NCBI GenBank assembly: GCA_025963725.1
Contig: JAOQAE010000007.1
Location: 305,689-369,688, forward strand
From: Bacteroidota bacterium
GTDB taxonomy: Bacteria; Bacteroidota; Bacteroidia; 2-12-FULL-35-15
Direction: 5' to 3'
DNA length: 64,000 bases
This document shows, one piece after another, positions 43,375 through 52,190 of this stretch. A program made the translations under genes and the position numbers. Under the pieces are notes generated by a model. It was not told the DNA's origin, did no database searches, and saw nothing but the letters and a program-made list of their open reading frames with translations. The stretch's first letter is position 1. Each line of letters opens with the position of its first letter.

Positions 43375-44347
43375 GTTATTTATTTTTGCGGCTTCCCTGC
43401 TTCTTATGTCCTGCGGTAATGAAACAAGCACCACAGCGCCGGACACCGCTTCTTCTGCGAAAGCTCCCGAAGTAAAAAAAATTCCTGCACCGGCATTCAA
43501 TCCTGATTCGGCCTATGCGTATATAAAGGCGCAGGTGGACCTCGGCCCGCGTGTGCCGGGATCAACAGCGCATGCAGCCTGTGCAGAATTCCTTTCCGCT
43601 AAATTAAGATCATACGGCTTCGAAGTGATGATCCCCGCAGGACAAACCGTAAAGACCTCCGACGGAAAACAATTCGCGTTAAAAAATATTATCGCATCAT
43701 ATAAGCCTGAGCTGCAGAGCAGGGTGATGCTTTGCTCCCACTGGGATACGCGCCCGGTCACCGAATCGGACACAAAGGATAAGGACAAACCCGGCGATGG
43801 AGCCAATGACGGTGCCAGCGGCGTTGGCGTTGCGCTGGAAGTGGCAAGGCAGATCAGCCTTTTACATCCGAATGTTGGCGTCGACATTATTTATTTTGAT
43901 GTGGAGGATTACGGGGATAACGGCAATGAAGACAGCTGGTGCCTCGGATCGAAGTACTGGGCCACCAACCTGCACAAGCGCGATTACGTAGCCAACTTCG
44001 GCATCCTGCTCGATATGGTGGGCGGCCCCGGTGCCGTATTTGTGAAGGAAGGATACTCCGCGGAAATGGCGCCGCAGATCGTCGACAAAGTATGGAGCGC
44101 TGCAGAACGCCTTGGCTACGGAAATTATTTTCAGCCGCAAACAGTGCGCTTCGTGGGCGCCGATGATCATGTGCCGGTGAACGAGCAGGCGCACATTCCC
44201 TGCATCGACATCATCCAGTATAACAAGGCAACCGGCGGCTTCCCCGATTATCATCACACTCACAAGGACAACATGGACGCCATCGATAAGAATACATTGA
44301 AGGCGGTGGGACAAACATTGCTGGAAGTTATTTATTCGGAGCAATAA
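43346..44347 (+). CDS. M28-family zinc peptidase/glutaminyl-cyclase-like lipoprotein
   Basis: A 333-residue periplasmic or surface lipoprotein. The ATG at 43346 yields signal NRLFIFAASLLLMSCGNE (lipobox Cys). The frame starts earlier at 43304 inside cysS, which I reject. Zinc ligands of the M28/glutaminyl-cyclase fold are visible: SHWDTRP, DGANDGASGV, YFDVEDYGDNGN, LLDMVGG and the HVPVNEQAHIP loop with a terminal YHHTHKDN. It would cleave amino-terminal residues or cyclise glutamine; substrates unknown. Confidence 0.9.
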   Translation: MALTGRSKNRLFIFAASLLLMSCGNETSTTAPDTASSAKAPEVKKIPAPAFNPDSAYAYIKAQVDLGPRVPGSTAHAACAEFLSAKLRSYGFEVMIPAGQTVKTSDGKQFALKNIIASYKPELQSRVMLCSHWDTRPVTESDTKDKDKPGDGANDGASGVGVALEVARQISLLHPNVGVDIIYFDVEDYGDNGNEDSWCLGSKYWATNLHKRDYVANFGILLDMVGGPGAVFVKEGYSAEMAPQIVDKVWSAAERLGYGNYFQPQTVRFVGADDHVPVNEQAHIPCIDIIQYNKATGGFPDYHHTHKDNMDAIDKNTLKAVGQTLLEVIYSEQ

Positions 44348-44352
44348 CCTGG

Positions 44353-44474
44353 TTGCCACAGATTCACAGATTAAAGACTAATAAAAAAAGAATTACATAG
44401 ATTATATCGCCTGAAGGCGACCCAATAAATCCGGGCAATTTTAATCACGCTTAAAATCCGTGAATCTGTGGCAA
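44353..44474. repeat. MITE-like element with 20-bp terminal inverted repeats
   Basis: Termini TTGCCACAGATTCACAGATT (44353-44372) and AATCCGTGAATCTGTGGCAA (44455-44474) are inverted repeats with one mismatch. The 80-base interior is AT-rich with a TCGCC/GGCGA hairpin in the middle. No coding capacity. It sits between the M28 gene and the GT9 gene. Confidence 0.75.
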
Positions 44475-44500
44475 AGTAATTAGAACAACATTTTATTTAA

Positions 44501-45457
44501 TTGAAAAAAATCCTCGTCATCCGTTTCAGCTCCATCGGCGACATCGTGCTTACCACGCCGGTAGTGCGCTGCCTCAAGCAGCAGCTGGCGGATGCTGAAA
44601 TTCACTACCTCACAAAAAGATCGTTCAGGGGTATCTTAGAACACAACCCGTACATCAGCAGGATCCATACGATCGATAAGGATGTAAGCGAAGTTATCGA
44701 AGAGCTGAAGAAAGAAAATTTCGATCACATCATCGACCTTCACAACAACCTGCGCTCTTCAGAAGTGAAGATGAAGCTGCGGAAACCTGCGGAAACCTTC
44801 AGAAAAATGAACCTTCGGAAATGGCTCATCGTGAATTTCAAGCAGCGGAACATGATCCTGCCGCATGTGGTGAAGCGTTACCTTGAAACGGTTTCAGCGC
44901 TTGGTGTAAAGAACGATGAAAAAGGCCTTGATTATTTTATTCCCGCTGCCGACGAAGTTTCATTAACCACTCTTCCACTCTCTCATCAGAACGGCTACAT
45001 CGCATTTGTGATCGGCGCGAAACATTATACCAAGCAGCTGCCCGTTGAAAAGATCATTTCCATTTGCAAAAAGATCAACCAGCCCATTGTGCTGCTCGGC
45101 GGCAAAGAGGATGCTGAACGCGCTGCGCTTATTGAAGATGCCGTGGGCGCAATGATCTTCAACGCCTGCGGGAAATACAACCTGAATCAGTCCGCATCCT
45201 TGATCCGGCAGTCGGCAAGGGTGATCACGCACGATACTGGCCTGATGCATGTTGCCGCCGCCTTCAAAAAAGAAATTACATCCGTTTGGGGGAACACTGT
45301 TCCTGCCTTCGGCTTCACGCCTTATCTTCCTGCGGAAGGCTCCACAATGGTGGAAGTGAACGGCCTTCCCTGCCGTCCCTGCTCCAAGATCGGTTATGAA
45401 AAATGTCCGCTCGGCCATTTCAAATGCATGCGTGAGATCGACGAAAGCAGGTTTTAA
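44501..45457 (+). CDS. Glycosyltransferase family 9 (heptosyltransferase-like)
   Basis: Transfers a sugar, probably heptose from ADP-heptose, to the lipopolysaccharide core on the cytoplasmic side of the inner membrane. The start is TTG at 44501, which gives KKILVIRFSSIGDIVLTTPV immediately, the usual GT9 N-terminus. HDTGLMHVAAAFKKEITSVW and GNTVPAFGFTPY carry the family motif, and the C-terminus has a cysteine cluster (LPCRPCSKIGYEKCPLGHFK). 318 residues, normal. Confidence 0.92.
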   Translation: MKKILVIRFSSIGDIVLTTPVVRCLKQQLADAEIHYLTKRSFRGILEHNPYISRIHTIDKDVSEVIEELKKENFDHIIDLHNNLRSSEVKMKLRKPAETFRKMNLRKWLIVNFKQRNMILPHVVKRYLETVSALGVKNDEKGLDYFIPAADEVSLTTLPLSHQNGYIAFVIGAKHYTKQLPVEKIISICKKINQPIVLLGGKEDAERAALIEDAVGAMIFNACGKYNLNQSASLIRQSARVITHDTGLMHVAAAFKKEITSVWGNTVPAFGFTPYLPAEGSTMVEVNGLPCRPCSKIGYEKCPLGHFKCMREIDESRF

Positions 45458-45558
45458 GGCTGCTTATCTTTTTCTTCATGCAACCAAAATAAAGGGCTTA
45501 ACATCTAAGCAGAAGAACGGTTGTTCCTGCGAAGACACATCACATCAATTCTGCTCCT

Positions 45559-48081
45559 ATGAAAACAAGACTCCTCACCCTGCTCCTGCTTGCCTCTGTG
45601 TATGTATCGAAAGGCCAGACCTGGGAAAAGCAATACCCCATGCCTGTAATGCCGATGTATTACCTGCAGGTGATGGATTATGAATTCGACACCCTGAACG
45701 GCGGGCTGATCGTGGGACATAACATTTCGCTGTACAACCCTCAGTCATTCATTGTGCGGATCAATGCCGCCGGTGATACCTTGTGGACCAGGTTCAATGA
45801 TACCTCTTCCCTTTCACATTATTATCCGGATGCCGTAACCACGCTTTCCAACGGAAATTACCTGATCGGGGGAGCGCTTCATACGTCATCACGCAACTAC
45901 GACATACACGAGATCGACCTGAACGGCAATACCATTTCCCATACTTACATTCCCCTGAACGCAGACGGATCAGCAGGCGGCACTCTCGAGAAGGGCTTCT
46001 TTAATGACTATTACATCAAATACCAGAATGATTCCATGGTGGGCAGCTCGCAGTGGATGTCGCGGCACTTTATAGAAAGGCGCCAGAACAATGGAACGCT
46101 GCTGTGGCGGAAAATGTATGCCGACACAAGCACTACAGGCACGGTGCATATTTTTGATATTGTTCCTACACCGGATGGCGGCGTTGTTTTTTCGTACGAA
46201 GAAAATTATATCGCCCCGGGCGTGATCCACCTGGTAAAGCTGGATGTTGCGGGCAATACCGTATTTGATGCTGATCCGCGGCTGATGATGTCGGCACTCG
46301 GAACTGAAAGCTATAACGTAGGGCCGTATATCTTCCCGGCCGATGATTCCACATTCATCACCTGCTTTTCCATCTCCACCTATCCCGGCGCCCGCCAGCG
46401 ATCATACGTGCTGCGTATCAATAATTCGACCGGCGCGATGATGGATTCTGTTTCGGTGTATAATAAGATCCGGCTCGATAAAGGCACGGTTACTTCGAAC
46501 AATAAGCTCGTGTTCAATTATTTCAAATATATAAATGCAACCTCTACCGTTACGGAACAGGGCTATATTACGTTTGACCAGGGGCTCAATTACAACGGCA
46601 TGCACAGTTTGCCTTTATCATCCGGCTACGTGGGCCCGAAGCTTGTAGCCAACAATGTGGGCGGCGCTTTCCTTTCCTATAACAATACCAGCTATCATTA
46701 TTATGCTGCCAGTTTCGACAGCGCCTATGTCACTTATCCTTCGGAGATCTCGGGAAGCGTGAGCGTGGATAATAACCTGAACTGCCTTACCGACGCGGGA
46801 GATGTGCTTACAGGCAATTCGCTTGTGAAGCTAACAGATTCGGCCGGCAGCGTATTTTACGGCAATGCCGCACATGGCAATTATATCTTTCATGTGCCTT
46901 ACGGCAACTACTCGGTAACGCACGATGTGCAGTGGAATAAATTTGCAGAATGCCCGGCAGGAAATACTTACAGCTTCAGCATCACTTCCGACACCAGCAT
47001 CACGAACGCCAACTTTTACGACACCCTGGTTTCCGGCATCAACGATATGGAAGTGATGATCTCGCAAAGCTGCTTTGTACCGGGATTCAATTCAAACCTC
47101 GATGTATATTATTTCAATGCAGGAACAGTTACAGCCAATACAATGCTGAAGGTGATCCTCGATCCTTCGGTGACGTACCTTTCCTCAACACCCGCCCCAG
47201 CAAGCATCAGCGGCGATACGCTTTTTTATTCAGTAGGGCCGGTATATTACGACAGCATCGGGATGGTGAGGGTTTCCCTGAATACGCCTGCCAGCTTATC
47301 GCTTGGCTCCACGCTTACATTCTTTGCGGGAGTTCCAAACGCAGGCGATGTTACTCCGGCCGACAATGCAGATACCCTGCAAAGCATTGTTACGGGCGCA
47401 TTCGACCCGAACGACAAAAATGTGAACCAGCCGTATTACATCTTTGGAAATGAAGAAATGGTGTACAAGGTAAGGTTCCAGAACACGGGCACGCTCGCCG
47501 CACACAATGTGATCGTGAAGGATACGCTCGACAGCGACCTTGACTTCAGCACCTTCCGCCTCCTGGGCAGCAGTCACCCGGTGAACGTGGTGTTTGAGCC
47601 GGGCAACGGGATCTCATTTGAGTTCATAAACATTATGCTGCCCGACAGCACATCCAACGAGTCGGGAAGCCACGGTGAAGTAGTGTATTCCATACAGCCG
47701 CGCACAGGCCGCCCGGTAGGTACTTCCATCAAGAACAAAGCTTTTATTTATTTTGATTACAATGCAGCGGTGATCACCAATACTACCACCAACGTGATCG
47801 CCGGCGCAACACTCGGAATAGATAAATTGGACGCTGTCGGCGCTGTAAGCCTGTTCCCGAACCCTGCGCAGGATGAGATCAGCATCCTTGTTCCCGCAAA
47901 ATACCGCGATTACAGGATCGAGCTGCTGGACATTGCAGGAAGGGTGGTGATTGAAAAAGAGACCGGCTCCGCTGCTACAGTGCAGCGCATGGATGTATCA
48001 GCACTGAACAACGGGATCTACCTGCTGAAAGTATCGGACAAACAGGGTTCCGAAGTACGGAAGCTCATCATCAGTAAATAA
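45559..48081 (+). CDS. Large secreted protein with T9SS type A sorting domain
   Basis: An 840-residue extracellular protein. Signal peptide (KTRLLTLLLLASVYVSKG), an N-terminal propeller-like region with 'TPDGGVVFSYEENYIAPGVI' style repeats, a central beta-sandwich region, a conserved DUF11/DUF7619-like domain typical of T9SS clients (FDPNDKNVNQPYYIFGNE, VYKVRFQNTGTLAAHNVIVK), and a C-terminal sorting domain (LFPNPAQDEISILVPAK ending EVRKLIISK). Likely surface-attached; ligand unknown. Confidence 0.9.
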   Translation: MKTRLLTLLLLASVYVSKGQTWEKQYPMPVMPMYYLQVMDYEFDTLNGGLIVGHNISLYNPQSFIVRINAAGDTLWTRFNDTSSLSHYYPDAVTTLSNGNYLIGGALHTSSRNYDIHEIDLNGNTISHTYIPLNADGSAGGTLEKGFFNDYYIKYQNDSMVGSSQWMSRHFIERRQNNGTLLWRKMYADTSTTGTVHIFDIVPTPDGGVVFSYEENYIAPGVIHLVKLDVAGNTVFDADPRLMMSALGTESYNVGPYIFPADDSTFITCFSISTYPGARQRSYVLRINNSTGAMMDSVSVYNKIRLDKGTVTSNNKLVFNYFKYINATSTVTEQGYITFDQGLNYNGMHSLPLSSGYVGPKLVANNVGGAFLSYNNTSYHYYAASFDSAYVTYPSEISGSVSVDNNLNCLTDAGDVLTGNSLVKLTDSAGSVFYGNAAHGNYIFHVPYGNYSVTHDVQWNKFAECPAGNTYSFSITSDTSITNANFYDTLVSGINDMEVMISQSCFVPGFNSNLDVYYFNAGTVTANTMLKVILDPSVTYLSSTPAPASISGDTLFYSVGPVYYDSIGMVRVSLNTPASLSLGSTLTFFAGVPNAGDVTPADNADTLQSIVTGAFDPNDKNVNQPYYIFGNEEMVYKVRFQNTGTLAAHNVIVKDTLDSDLDFSTFRLLGSSHPVNVVFEPGNGISFEFINIMLPDSTSNESGSHGEVVYSIQPRTGRPVGTSIKNKAFIYFDYNAAVITNTTTNVIAGATLGIDKLDAVGAVSLFPNPAQDEISILVPAKYRDYRIELLDIAGRVVIEKETGSAATVQRMDVSALNNGIYLLKVSDKQGSEVRKLIISK

Positions 48082-48089
48082 AAAGGTTC

Positions 48090-48599
48090 TTAGCTGAACA
48101 GCGCCTTCAGCTCTGTTGCATCCTCGGGCTTCATTTTACCGGCAAGGATAAGGCTCAGCTGCTTCCTGCGCAAAGCACCGGCGTAGCGCTGCTTCTCTTC
48201 TTCCGTTTCCGGGATCAGCTCGGGAACAGGCAAAGGTGAGCCGTTCTGGTCAACAGCAACAAAGGTATAGATGGCTTCGTTGCATTTTTGCTTTACGCCG
48301 GTTACAGGATCTTCCACCCATACATCGATGAACACTTCCATGGAGGATGTGAAGGCGCGCGATACTTTCGCTTCCAGAGTAAGCAGGCTGGCATGGTTGA
48401 TCGGCATGTTGAAGGAAACGTTGTTCACGGAAGCTGTTACCACTACCCTGCGGCAATGGCGGTGCGCCGCGATCGAAGAAACAATGTCCATCCACTGCAA
48501 AAGCTGTCCGCCGAATAAGTTTCCTAAGGTGTTTGTATCATTCGGCAATACCATTTGTGTTTGTATGGTGAGCGATTCTTTTGCGGTTTTGGCTTTCAT
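48090..48599 (-). CDS. Acyl-CoA thioesterase, hotdog fold
   Basis: A 169-residue cytosolic thioesterase of the BACH/YciA group that hydrolyses acyl-CoA. The hotdog signatures QTQMVLPNDTNTLGNLFGGQ, LQWMDIVSSIAAHRHC and FVAVDQNGSPLPVPEL are present. The ATG at 48599 is chosen; the TTG at 48617 overlaps the promoter box. Confidence 0.92.
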   Translation of the reverse strand: MKAKTAKESLTIQTQMVLPNDTNTLGNLFGGQLLQWMDIVSSIAAHRHCRRVVVTASVNNVSFNMPINHASLLTLEAKVSRAFTSSMEVFIDVWVEDPVTGVKQKCNEAIYTFVAVDQNGSPLPVPELIPETEEEKQRYAGALRRKQLSLILAGKMKPEDATELKALFS

Positions 48600-48614
48600 T
48601 GTTATAATTTTTGG

Positions 48615-48622
48615 CAAAGTTA
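48615..48622 (-). promoter_or_regulatory. Bacteroidota -7 box (TAACTTTG) for the thioesterase gene
   Basis: Exact TAnnTTTG on the reverse strand, 15 bases before the ATG at 48599; it covers the alternative start codon at 48617 and so decides the start. Confidence 0.6.
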
Positions 48623-48696
48623 GTTATTTTTTGCGGGAAGAGTTGTTTCTCGCAGGGGCGCGGAGATCGCAGAGTTTGTTTCCTAATATTGCGCGC

Positions 48697-48744
48697 CGTC
48701 ATTTCGAGTATCCTTCCTTTTTCGGGAAGGATGTATCGAGAAAG
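48697..48744 (+). repeat. REP-like palindrome
   Basis: CGTCATTTCGAGT, then stem ATCCTTCC (48710-48717) / GGAAGGAT (48725-48732), then GTATCGAGAAAG. Same frame as the 14488 unit on the opposite strand. Confidence 0.7.
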
Positions 48745-48777
48745 AGCGGGGGCGCATCTTCATAGGCATATACTTTG

Positions 48778-48785
48778 TATGTTTG
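48778..48785 (+). promoter_or_regulatory. Bacteroidota -7 box (TATGTTTG) for hemJ
   Basis: Exact TAnnTTTG, 13 bases before the hemJ ATG at 48799. The upstream in-frame ATG at 48775 would precede the promoter box and is rejected. Confidence 0.55.
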
Positions 48786-48798
48786 TAAAAAAAAGAAC

Positions 48799-49404
48799 AT
48801 GGAAGCATACTACGGTTATTTCAAAGCACTTCACATTATATTTATCGTTACCTGGTTCGCCGGGCTGTTTTACATTGTGCGGCTGTTCATTTACCATACG
48901 GAGGCGCAAACAAAGCAGGAACCGGACAGGCACATCCTGCAGAAACAATTCAAGATCATGGAAAAACGGCTGTGGTACGGGATCACCTGGCCGTCGATGT
49001 TCCTCACGCTGATCTTCGGCACTTCCATGCTGTACGTAAATCCGTCATTTTTATCGCAAGCGTATTTTATCTTAAAATTGTTCTTTGTAGGCGGACTGAT
49101 CATTTACCATTTCCAGTGTCATATCTATTTCAAGCAACTGCAAAACGACATTGTGAAATCAACGTCGTTCAAGCTCCGCATCTGGAATGAGCTGGCCACC
49201 ATTTTCCTTTGCGCCATCGTATTTTTGATTGTATTGAAAAGCAATACAGGGCTGATCTGGGGAATGCTGGGCCTGGTGATCTTTGCGGCAACGTTAATGT
49301 TTGCGATCAACCTGTATAAGAAAAGCAGGATGAAGACGGATAAGGTTGGAGAGCCGGGGATGGAGGCCGGAGAGCGGGAAAAGGATGAGAAGAAGCCGGC
49401 TTAG
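48799..49404 (+). CDS. hemJ: Protoporphyrinogen IX oxidase, HemJ type
   Basis: Inner-membrane enzyme of haem synthesis that oxidises protoporphyrinogen IX. Four membrane segments: KALHIIFIVTWFAGLFYIVR with conserved His, LTLIFGTSMLY, LKLFFVGGLIIYHFQCHIYF, and LIWGMLGLVIFAATLMFAIN. The C-terminal 25 residues are charged. 201 residues. The 3' end overlaps the convergent SPOR gene by four bases. Confidence 0.88.
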   Translation: MEAYYGYFKALHIIFIVTWFAGLFYIVRLFIYHTEAQTKQEPDRHILQKQFKIMEKRLWYGITWPSMFLTLIFGTSMLYVNPSFLSQAYFILKLFFVGGLIIYHFQCHIYFKQLQNDIVKSTSFKLRIWNELATIFLCAIVFLIVLKSNTGLIWGMLGLVIFAATLMFAINLYKKSRMKTDKVGEPGMEAGEREKDEKKPA

Positions 49405-50432
49405 TTCTTATACAGCCAGGCATTCGGCTGCAGCTTGCGCAGGTTCTCCAGCTCGTTGTTCGCTTCCTTGCGGGTGTTGTAATCGCCGCAGCTCACTACA
49501 TACAGGCCTTTGTTGTTTTGCCCGATGATAGCGGCGCTGATGTTCTGCTGCTGAAGCAAGGCAACAAACTTAATAGCGTTCTCTTCCACCTGGAAACATC
49601 CCGCTACAAGGTGAAAACGGTTCTCAGGGTTAACTGCAGTTTCCACGGTCACTTTGGTGGTATCGGCTTTCACAGGCTCCACGAGGGCTTCTGTAACCGG
49701 CTCCGGCTGCGTGCTTTCAGCAATGGCTGCTGAGGCGGTATCTTTCGGAATGGTGATCTTTACTGTTTTGGTTGTATCAACGGATGGCGCTGCTTTCGGC
49801 TTTACAACTTCCTTCGGGGAGAAGGGATTGAGGTTGGAATAATTGATGTTCTTCAGCAGGTCCGTTTTCAAGGGGATCCATACCAGTCCGAACACCAGCG
49901 GCAACGCAATGGCAAGCGCCACATACTTCTTTACATTTATCTTTTTACGCTCTGCAGGAATTGCATCGCGGTCCTTGAATTCTTTTTCAATACGCTTGGT
50001 GATGGTGTCGCGCTTAATGGCCGGCGACTGGAACTGGCTTAAGCCAAAGGCATCCAGCAGGTGGTTGGTTGTTGTGTCGGGCTCGAACTGTATGTTACGC
50101 TCCACATCGAGGAACAGTGTCCCTACTTCATCGATCTTCACTTTCGCGCCTTTTTTCAGCTGCTCGGTGGTGGTTCTCACAAAGTGCTGGATGTATTTCA
50201 ACGCTTCCGGGTAAGTGCTTTGCTCGGCCATCACAATATGATTTGCGAGAAGGCCGTCATTGTTCTTTAAGTTCTTATTGAAAACAATGTTTTTGGAAGG
50301 AGGCGTGAAGGTATGCTGCACGGGATGGATCTTTGCAGGCGCATAGTTCGCCACAAAGCCGCCAAGCTCCGGAACGATCACGCAATCGTGGCCGTTCAGC
50401 AATTCACTGATATGTTTATCTACCTTCTGCAT
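49401..50432 (-). CDS. HU-CCDC81-like/SPOR-domain membrane protein
   Basis: A 343-residue single-pass protein with an N-terminal pair of HU-CCDC81-type domains in the cytoplasm (VDKHISELLNGHDCVIVPEL, then LLANHIVMAEQSTYPEALKY), one membrane helix (KKYVALAIALPLVFGLVW), a proline/alanine/lysine linker in the periplasm, and a SPOR domain (NRFHLVAGCFQVEENAIKFV to LRKLQPNAW) that binds denuded peptidoglycan at septa. It would therefore link a cytosolic, DNA-binding-like fold to the cell wall. Confidence 0.88.
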   Translation of the reverse strand: MQKVDKHISELLNGHDCVIVPELGGFVANYAPAKIHPVQHTFTPPSKNIVFNKNLKNNDGLLANHIVMAEQSTYPEALKYIQHFVRTTTEQLKKGAKVKIDEVGTLFLDVERNIQFEPDTTTNHLLDAFGLSQFQSPAIKRDTITKRIEKEFKDRDAIPAERKKINVKKYVALAIALPLVFGLVWIPLKTDLLKNINYSNLNPFSPKEVVKPKAAPSVDTTKTVKITIPKDTASAAIAESTQPEPVTEALVEPVKADTTKVTVETAVNPENRFHLVAGCFQVEENAIKFVALLQQQNISAAIIGQNNKGLYVVSCGDYNTRKEANNELENLRKLQPNAWLYKN

Positions 50433-50464
50433 GTAAAAATCGGGATTGTGAAATTACTAAATTT

Positions 50465-51202
50465 TCACAAAAAAGCGGTCAGTTTTTCGAGGTCGGCAGG
50501 CACATCCACCGCAACGCTCTCAAAATCAGTAATCTTAACTTTTAATTTATATCCATTCTCGATCCAGCGCAGCTGTTCCAATGCTTCCGCCAGCTCCAGC
50601 GGTGATTGCTCCAGGGAAGTGATCTTCTCCAAAACCGCAGTGCGGTAAGCATAAATGCCGATGTGTTTGTAAAAATCGAATGCCTTCAGCCATTCCGACT
50701 GCTCCTTGCCGCGAATGTGCGGGATCGTCTGCCTGCTGAAATAGATCGCCTCCGAGTTCCCGTTCAGGAGCACCTTCGGCGTATTCACATTAAAAAGCTC
50801 CTCGCTGCTGCTCACTTTCTTTACCAGCGTGGCGATCTCTGTCCCCTCTTCAGCAAAACAGGAAGCGACAAGATCGATCTGCTGCGGATGAATGAACGGC
50901 TCATCTCCCTGGATATTGATGACCACATCCGCGGAAGCGCGAAACTTACGGATGGCCTCGAAACAGCGGTCGGTGCCGCTCTGGTGCGAAGTGTCCGTCA
51001 TTACGGCCTTTCCGCCAAAACCCTCCACATGCCGCTTGATGCGCTCATCATCGGTAGCCACCACCACATCCGCCAGCGAGGCCGATTTCTTTGCCTGTTC
51101 GTACACGCGGCGGATCATTGACTTTCCTCCAATATCCACCAGCGGCTTGCCCGGAAAGCGGGTGCTTGCATAACGCGCCGGAATTATCCCAATCATCTCC
51201 AT
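50465..51202 (-). CDS. kdsB: 3-deoxy-manno-octulosonate cytidylyltransferase
   Basis: Activates KDO as CMP-KDO for lipopolysaccharide synthesis. GIIPARYASTRFPGKPLVDI is the nucleotide loop, with VVVATDDERIKRHVEGFGG, VINIQGDEPFIHPQQID and HIGIYAYR as KdsB hallmarks. 245 residues, normal length. It lies 32 bases upstream of the SPOR gene on the same strand. Confidence 0.96.
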   Translation of the reverse strand: MEMIGIIPARYASTRFPGKPLVDIGGKSMIRRVYEQAKKSASLADVVVATDDERIKRHVEGFGGKAVMTDTSHQSGTDRCFEAIRKFRASADVVINIQGDEPFIHPQQIDLVASCFAEEGTEIATLVKKVSSSEELFNVNTPKVLLNGNSEAIYFSRQTIPHIRGKEQSEWLKAFDFYKHIGIYAYRTAVLEKITSLEQSPLELAEALEQLRWIENGYKLKVKITDFESVAVDVPADLEKLTAFL

Positions 51203-51253
51203 ATAACTGTTCTATAGCACGAATTTAAGCATTTATCCGAACTCTTTTTTTGG

Positions 51254-51261
51254 TATGTTTG
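51254..51261 (+). promoter_or_regulatory. Bacteroidota -7 box (TATGTTTG)
   Basis: Exact TAnnTTTG, only 5 bases before the ATG at 51267 and overlapping the ATG at 51255. Suggests a leaderless or near-leaderless transcript. Confidence 0.55.
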
Positions 51262-51266
51262 TAATT

Positions 51267-52118
51267 ATGCAATTATTAAGGGCCGCCCTGTGCTTTTTAC
51301 TTCTTTTTATCTTTGCAGGAGCTGATACAGGCTACAAGAGCGTTTCGTGCAGGGAGATCATTGAGCAGATGCTTGACAGCATTAAGAATGTGCGCACGCA
51401 GCGCTACAATGTAAAATCCACTGAGCGCGTGGGCGATCACCTCCTCTTTGCCGAATCCAAAATAAAGATCAGCTTCAACCCGAGAAAGATCTATTTTCAC
51501 AACCCGACGAAGAACATAGAAGTATTATGGGTAGCGGGCTCGAACAACGGGGATGCCATTGTACGCTCGGGCTCCATGCCGCTGATGAACTTTAACCTCG
51601 ACCCGTACGGAAGCCTGATGCGCAAGGACCAGCACCATACGATCTTCGACCTTGGCTTTCCCTACATCGGGACGACGATTTCCAATACCATTGTGAAGGC
51701 GCCGAAGGATTTCGACAAGCATTTCCAGTACGCCGGCAGCATTGTGTTCGACAGCCACGACTGCCACCAGGTGATCATCAATTACCCCGAATACAAATAC
51801 ATTGAATACATTACCCAAAAGGGGGAAACGGTGACCAGCATCTCCGCCAAGCTGAATACGAGCGATTTTAAGATCCGCTACATCAACGATCTTTCGAGCT
51901 ATTTCGGCGCTATCAAGGAAGGGAAAAAGCTGCTGATCCCGGTGCCGTACGCCAACAAGGCCATTGTTTACATCGATAAAAGATCGGCGCTGCCTTTAGC
52001 CATTAAGATCTATGATGAGCACGGCCTGTTTGAGAGCTACGAATTTTACAATGTGGTGGTGAACAAGACCTTTGCCTCTGACGAATTTTTAAAATCGTAT
52101 AAAGATTATGGATTTTAA
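51267..52118 (+). CDS. Exported DUF1571 protein with embedded LysM domain (copy 1)
   Basis: A 283-residue exported protein. The ATG at 51267 follows a promoter box that covers the more upstream ATG. Signal peptide (QLLRAALCFLLLFIFAGADT), a DUF1571 beta-rich domain (about 25-175) with EVLWVAGSNNGDAIVRSGSM and SLMRKDQHHTIFDLGF, a LysM peptidoglycan-binding segment (TQKGETVTSISAKLNT and EGKKLLIPVPY, 190-235), then a return to the DUF1571 fold (VYIDKRSALPLAIKIYDEHG). It is followed by a paralogue with the same layout. Confidence 0.85.
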   Translation: MQLLRAALCFLLLFIFAGADTGYKSVSCREIIEQMLDSIKNVRTQRYNVKSTERVGDHLLFAESKIKISFNPRKIYFHNPTKNIEVLWVAGSNNGDAIVRSGSMPLMNFNLDPYGSLMRKDQHHTIFDLGFPYIGTTISNTIVKAPKDFDKHFQYAGSIVFDSHDCHQVIINYPEYKYIEYITQKGETVTSISAKLNTSDFKIRYINDLSSYFGAIKEGKKLLIPVPYANKAIVYIDKRSALPLAIKIYDEHGLFESYEFYNVVVNKTFASDEFLKSYKDYGF

Positions 52119-52164
52119 ACAATTTTAATTAAATTTAAATCAGGGTTAATTTAAAAATGAAACT

Positions 52165-52172
52165 TACCTTTG
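52165..52172 (+). promoter_or_regulatory. Bacteroidota -7 box (TACCTTTG)
   Basis: Exact TAnnTTTG, 18 bases before the ATG at 52191, with TTA about 17 bases upstream as a weak -33. It covers the alternative TTG start at 52170. Confidence 0.6.
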
Positions 52173-52190
52173 CAGCCCATTTTTAATAGC

